From Alphaproteobacteria bacterium (lineage in GTDB: Bacteria; Pseudomonadota; Alphaproteobacteria; Rhodobacterales; Rhodobacteraceae), in contig RFGD01000177.1 of NCBI GenBank assembly GCA_003696705.1, positions 1 through 5,686 on the forward strand: DNA of 5,686 nucleotides, given 5' to 3'. Each line of letters starts with the position of its first letter. The stretch's first letter is position 1. The translations under genes were made by a program, and so were the position numbers. This document shows, piece by piece, positions 4,863-5,686 of this stretch. The notes under the pieces were generated by a model. That model was given only the letters and a program-made list of their open reading frames with translations, made no database searches and was not told the DNA's origin.

Positions 4863-5686
4863 ATGGAAATCAAGTCGATCGGTGTCGTCGGCGCCGGGCA
4901 GATGGGTAGCGGTATCGCGCATGTCTGTGCGCTCGCCGGCTACGAGGTCCTGCTCAGCGATGTCTCGCGCGAGGCGCTGGACAAGGCGATGACGGTCATC
5001 GACAGGAACATGGACCGGCAGGTCCGCAGCGGCAAGATTTCCGAAGACGACAAGCGTGCCGGCCTTCAGCGGATCCGCACCACGCTCGACCTCAAGGAGC
5101 TTGGGCGCTGCGATCTGATCATCGAGGCCGCGACCGAACGCGAGACCGTCAAGAATGCGATCTTCGAGGACCTCGTGCCGCATCTCAAGCCCGAGACGAT
5201 CCTGACCTCGAACACATCGTCGATCTCGATCACGCGCCTCGCCTCGCGAACGGACCGCCCCGAGAAGTTCATGGGCTTTCACTTCATGAACCCGGTGCCG
5301 GTGATGAAACTCGTCGAGCTCATCCGCGGCATCGCGACCAGCGACGAGACCTACGAGGCCTGCCTCGGCGTCGTCGAGCGGCTTGGCAAGACCGCCGCCT
5401 CGGCCGAGGACTTTCCGGGGTTCATCGTCAACCGCATCCTGATGCCGATGATCAACGAGGCCGTCTACACGCTTTACGAAGGCGTCGGCACCGTCACCTC
5501 GATCGACACGTCAATGCGGCTTGGGGCGAACCATCCCATGGGGCCGCTCGAGCTTGCCGATTTCATCGGCCTCGACACCTGCCTTGCCATCATGAACGTC
5601 CTTCACGACGGTCTGGCCGACACGAAATACCGCCCCTGCCCGCTTCTGGTGAAATATGTCGAGGCCGGCTGGCTGGGCCGCAAGAC
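4863..5686 (+). CDS. hbd: 3-hydroxybutyryl-CoA dehydrogenase, N-terminal 274 residues (3' end outside window)
   Basis: The enzyme interconverts (S)-3-hydroxybutyryl-CoA and acetoacetyl-CoA with NAD(P), a step of short-chain beta-oxidation and of C4-CoA/polyhydroxybutyrate-related metabolism in the cytoplasm. The Rossmann motif GAGQMGSGIA (10-19; Gly10, Gly12, Gly15) starts the NAD domain, and Asp33 at the end of the second strand favours NAD. All active-site residues of the family are present: Ser119 in SNTSS, His140 in GFHFMNP, Glu152 in KLVELI and Asn190 in GFIVNRIL. The C-terminal dimerisation domain follows (MRLGANHPMGPLELADFIGLD, 218-238). Family members are about 290 residues, so only some 15-20 residues are missing. 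ATG 4863 has GGAGGG (4850-4855) 7 nt upstream. The short single-domain length argues against a FadB/FadJ fusion, although the window edge prevents certainty. The name paaH/fadB2-type is also used for such proteins. Confidence 0.94.
   Translation, partial: MEIKSIGVVGAGQMGSGIAHVCALAGYEVLLSDVSREALDKAMTVIDRNMDRQVRSGKISEDDKRAGLQRIRTTLDLKELGRCDLIIEAATERETVKNAIFEDLVPHLKPETILTSNTSSISITRLASRTDRPEKFMGFHFMNPVPVMKLVELIRGIATSDETYEACLGVVERLGKTAASAEDFPGFIVNRILMPMINEAVYTLYEGVGTVTSIDTSMRLGANHPMGPLELADFIGLDTCLAIMNVLHDGLADTKYRPCPLLVKYVEAGWLGRK

Noticed and set aside
4071..5282. 403-codon open frame on the minus strand
   Set aside because: It is antisense to the well-recognised dehydrogenase and out of frame with the hypothetical gene; no family motifs are seen.
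1..5686. CRISPR array, insertion sequence, tRNA, prophage or defence genes
   Set aside because: No direct-repeat arrays, transposase motifs, tRNA-like folds or phage/defence proteins were seen; all large frames are accounted for by core genes.

Overview
This is a GC-rich window with alphaproteobacterial gene content. It most likely comes from the Rhodobacteraceae/Paracoccaceae (roseobacter-rhodobacter) group. The evidence is a trmD-rplS-rpmE run with a cysteine-free L31 of the alphaproteobacterial kind, a MipZ-type division-site ATPase directly downstream, and a hypothetical protein that I recall as a Rhodobacteraceae family (DUF6473). It looks like ordinary chromosomal core sequence. I see no mobile elements, tRNA or rRNA genes, CRISPR arrays or phage genes.

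Layout: (1) 1-390, 3' part of trmD (tRNA m1G37 methyltransferase), plus strand. (2) 391-627, a 237-nt gene-free stretch with several GC-rich hairpins, probably the rplS leader. (3) 628-1244, rplS (L19) and rpmE (L31), 11 nt apart, closed by a clear rho-independent terminator at 1268-1299. (4) 1407-2216, mipZ, starting with GTG. (5) 2244-3731, glpK (glycerol kinase), minus strand, convergent with mipZ, with 27 nt between the stop codons. (6) 3845-4699, a DUF6473-like hypothetical gene, minus strand, upstream of glpK. (7) 4700-4862, a divergent intergenic region with a plausible promoter and an inverted repeat. (8) 4863-5686, the 5' part of a 3-hydroxybutyryl-CoA dehydrogenase gene, plus strand, cut by the window edge.

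Functionally, the left third is a translation block (tRNA modification and two large-subunit proteins). MipZ then couples chromosome segregation to the position of the division site. The right half is carbon metabolism: glycerol entry through GlpK, and C4 acyl-CoA redox through the dehydrogenase, which serves fatty-acid or amino-acid degradation or polyhydroxybutyrate-related flux. Nothing shows that the two halves form one pathway.

I found no convincing new multi-gene system. The items most worth a second look are the hypothetical protein, which reads like an SGNH-hydrolase fold with its catalytic residues replaced; the structured rplS leader; an inverted repeat enclosing the -35 box of the dehydrogenase promoter; a 9-codon open frame overlapping the mipZ start; and the missing fructose-bisphosphate site in GlpK.
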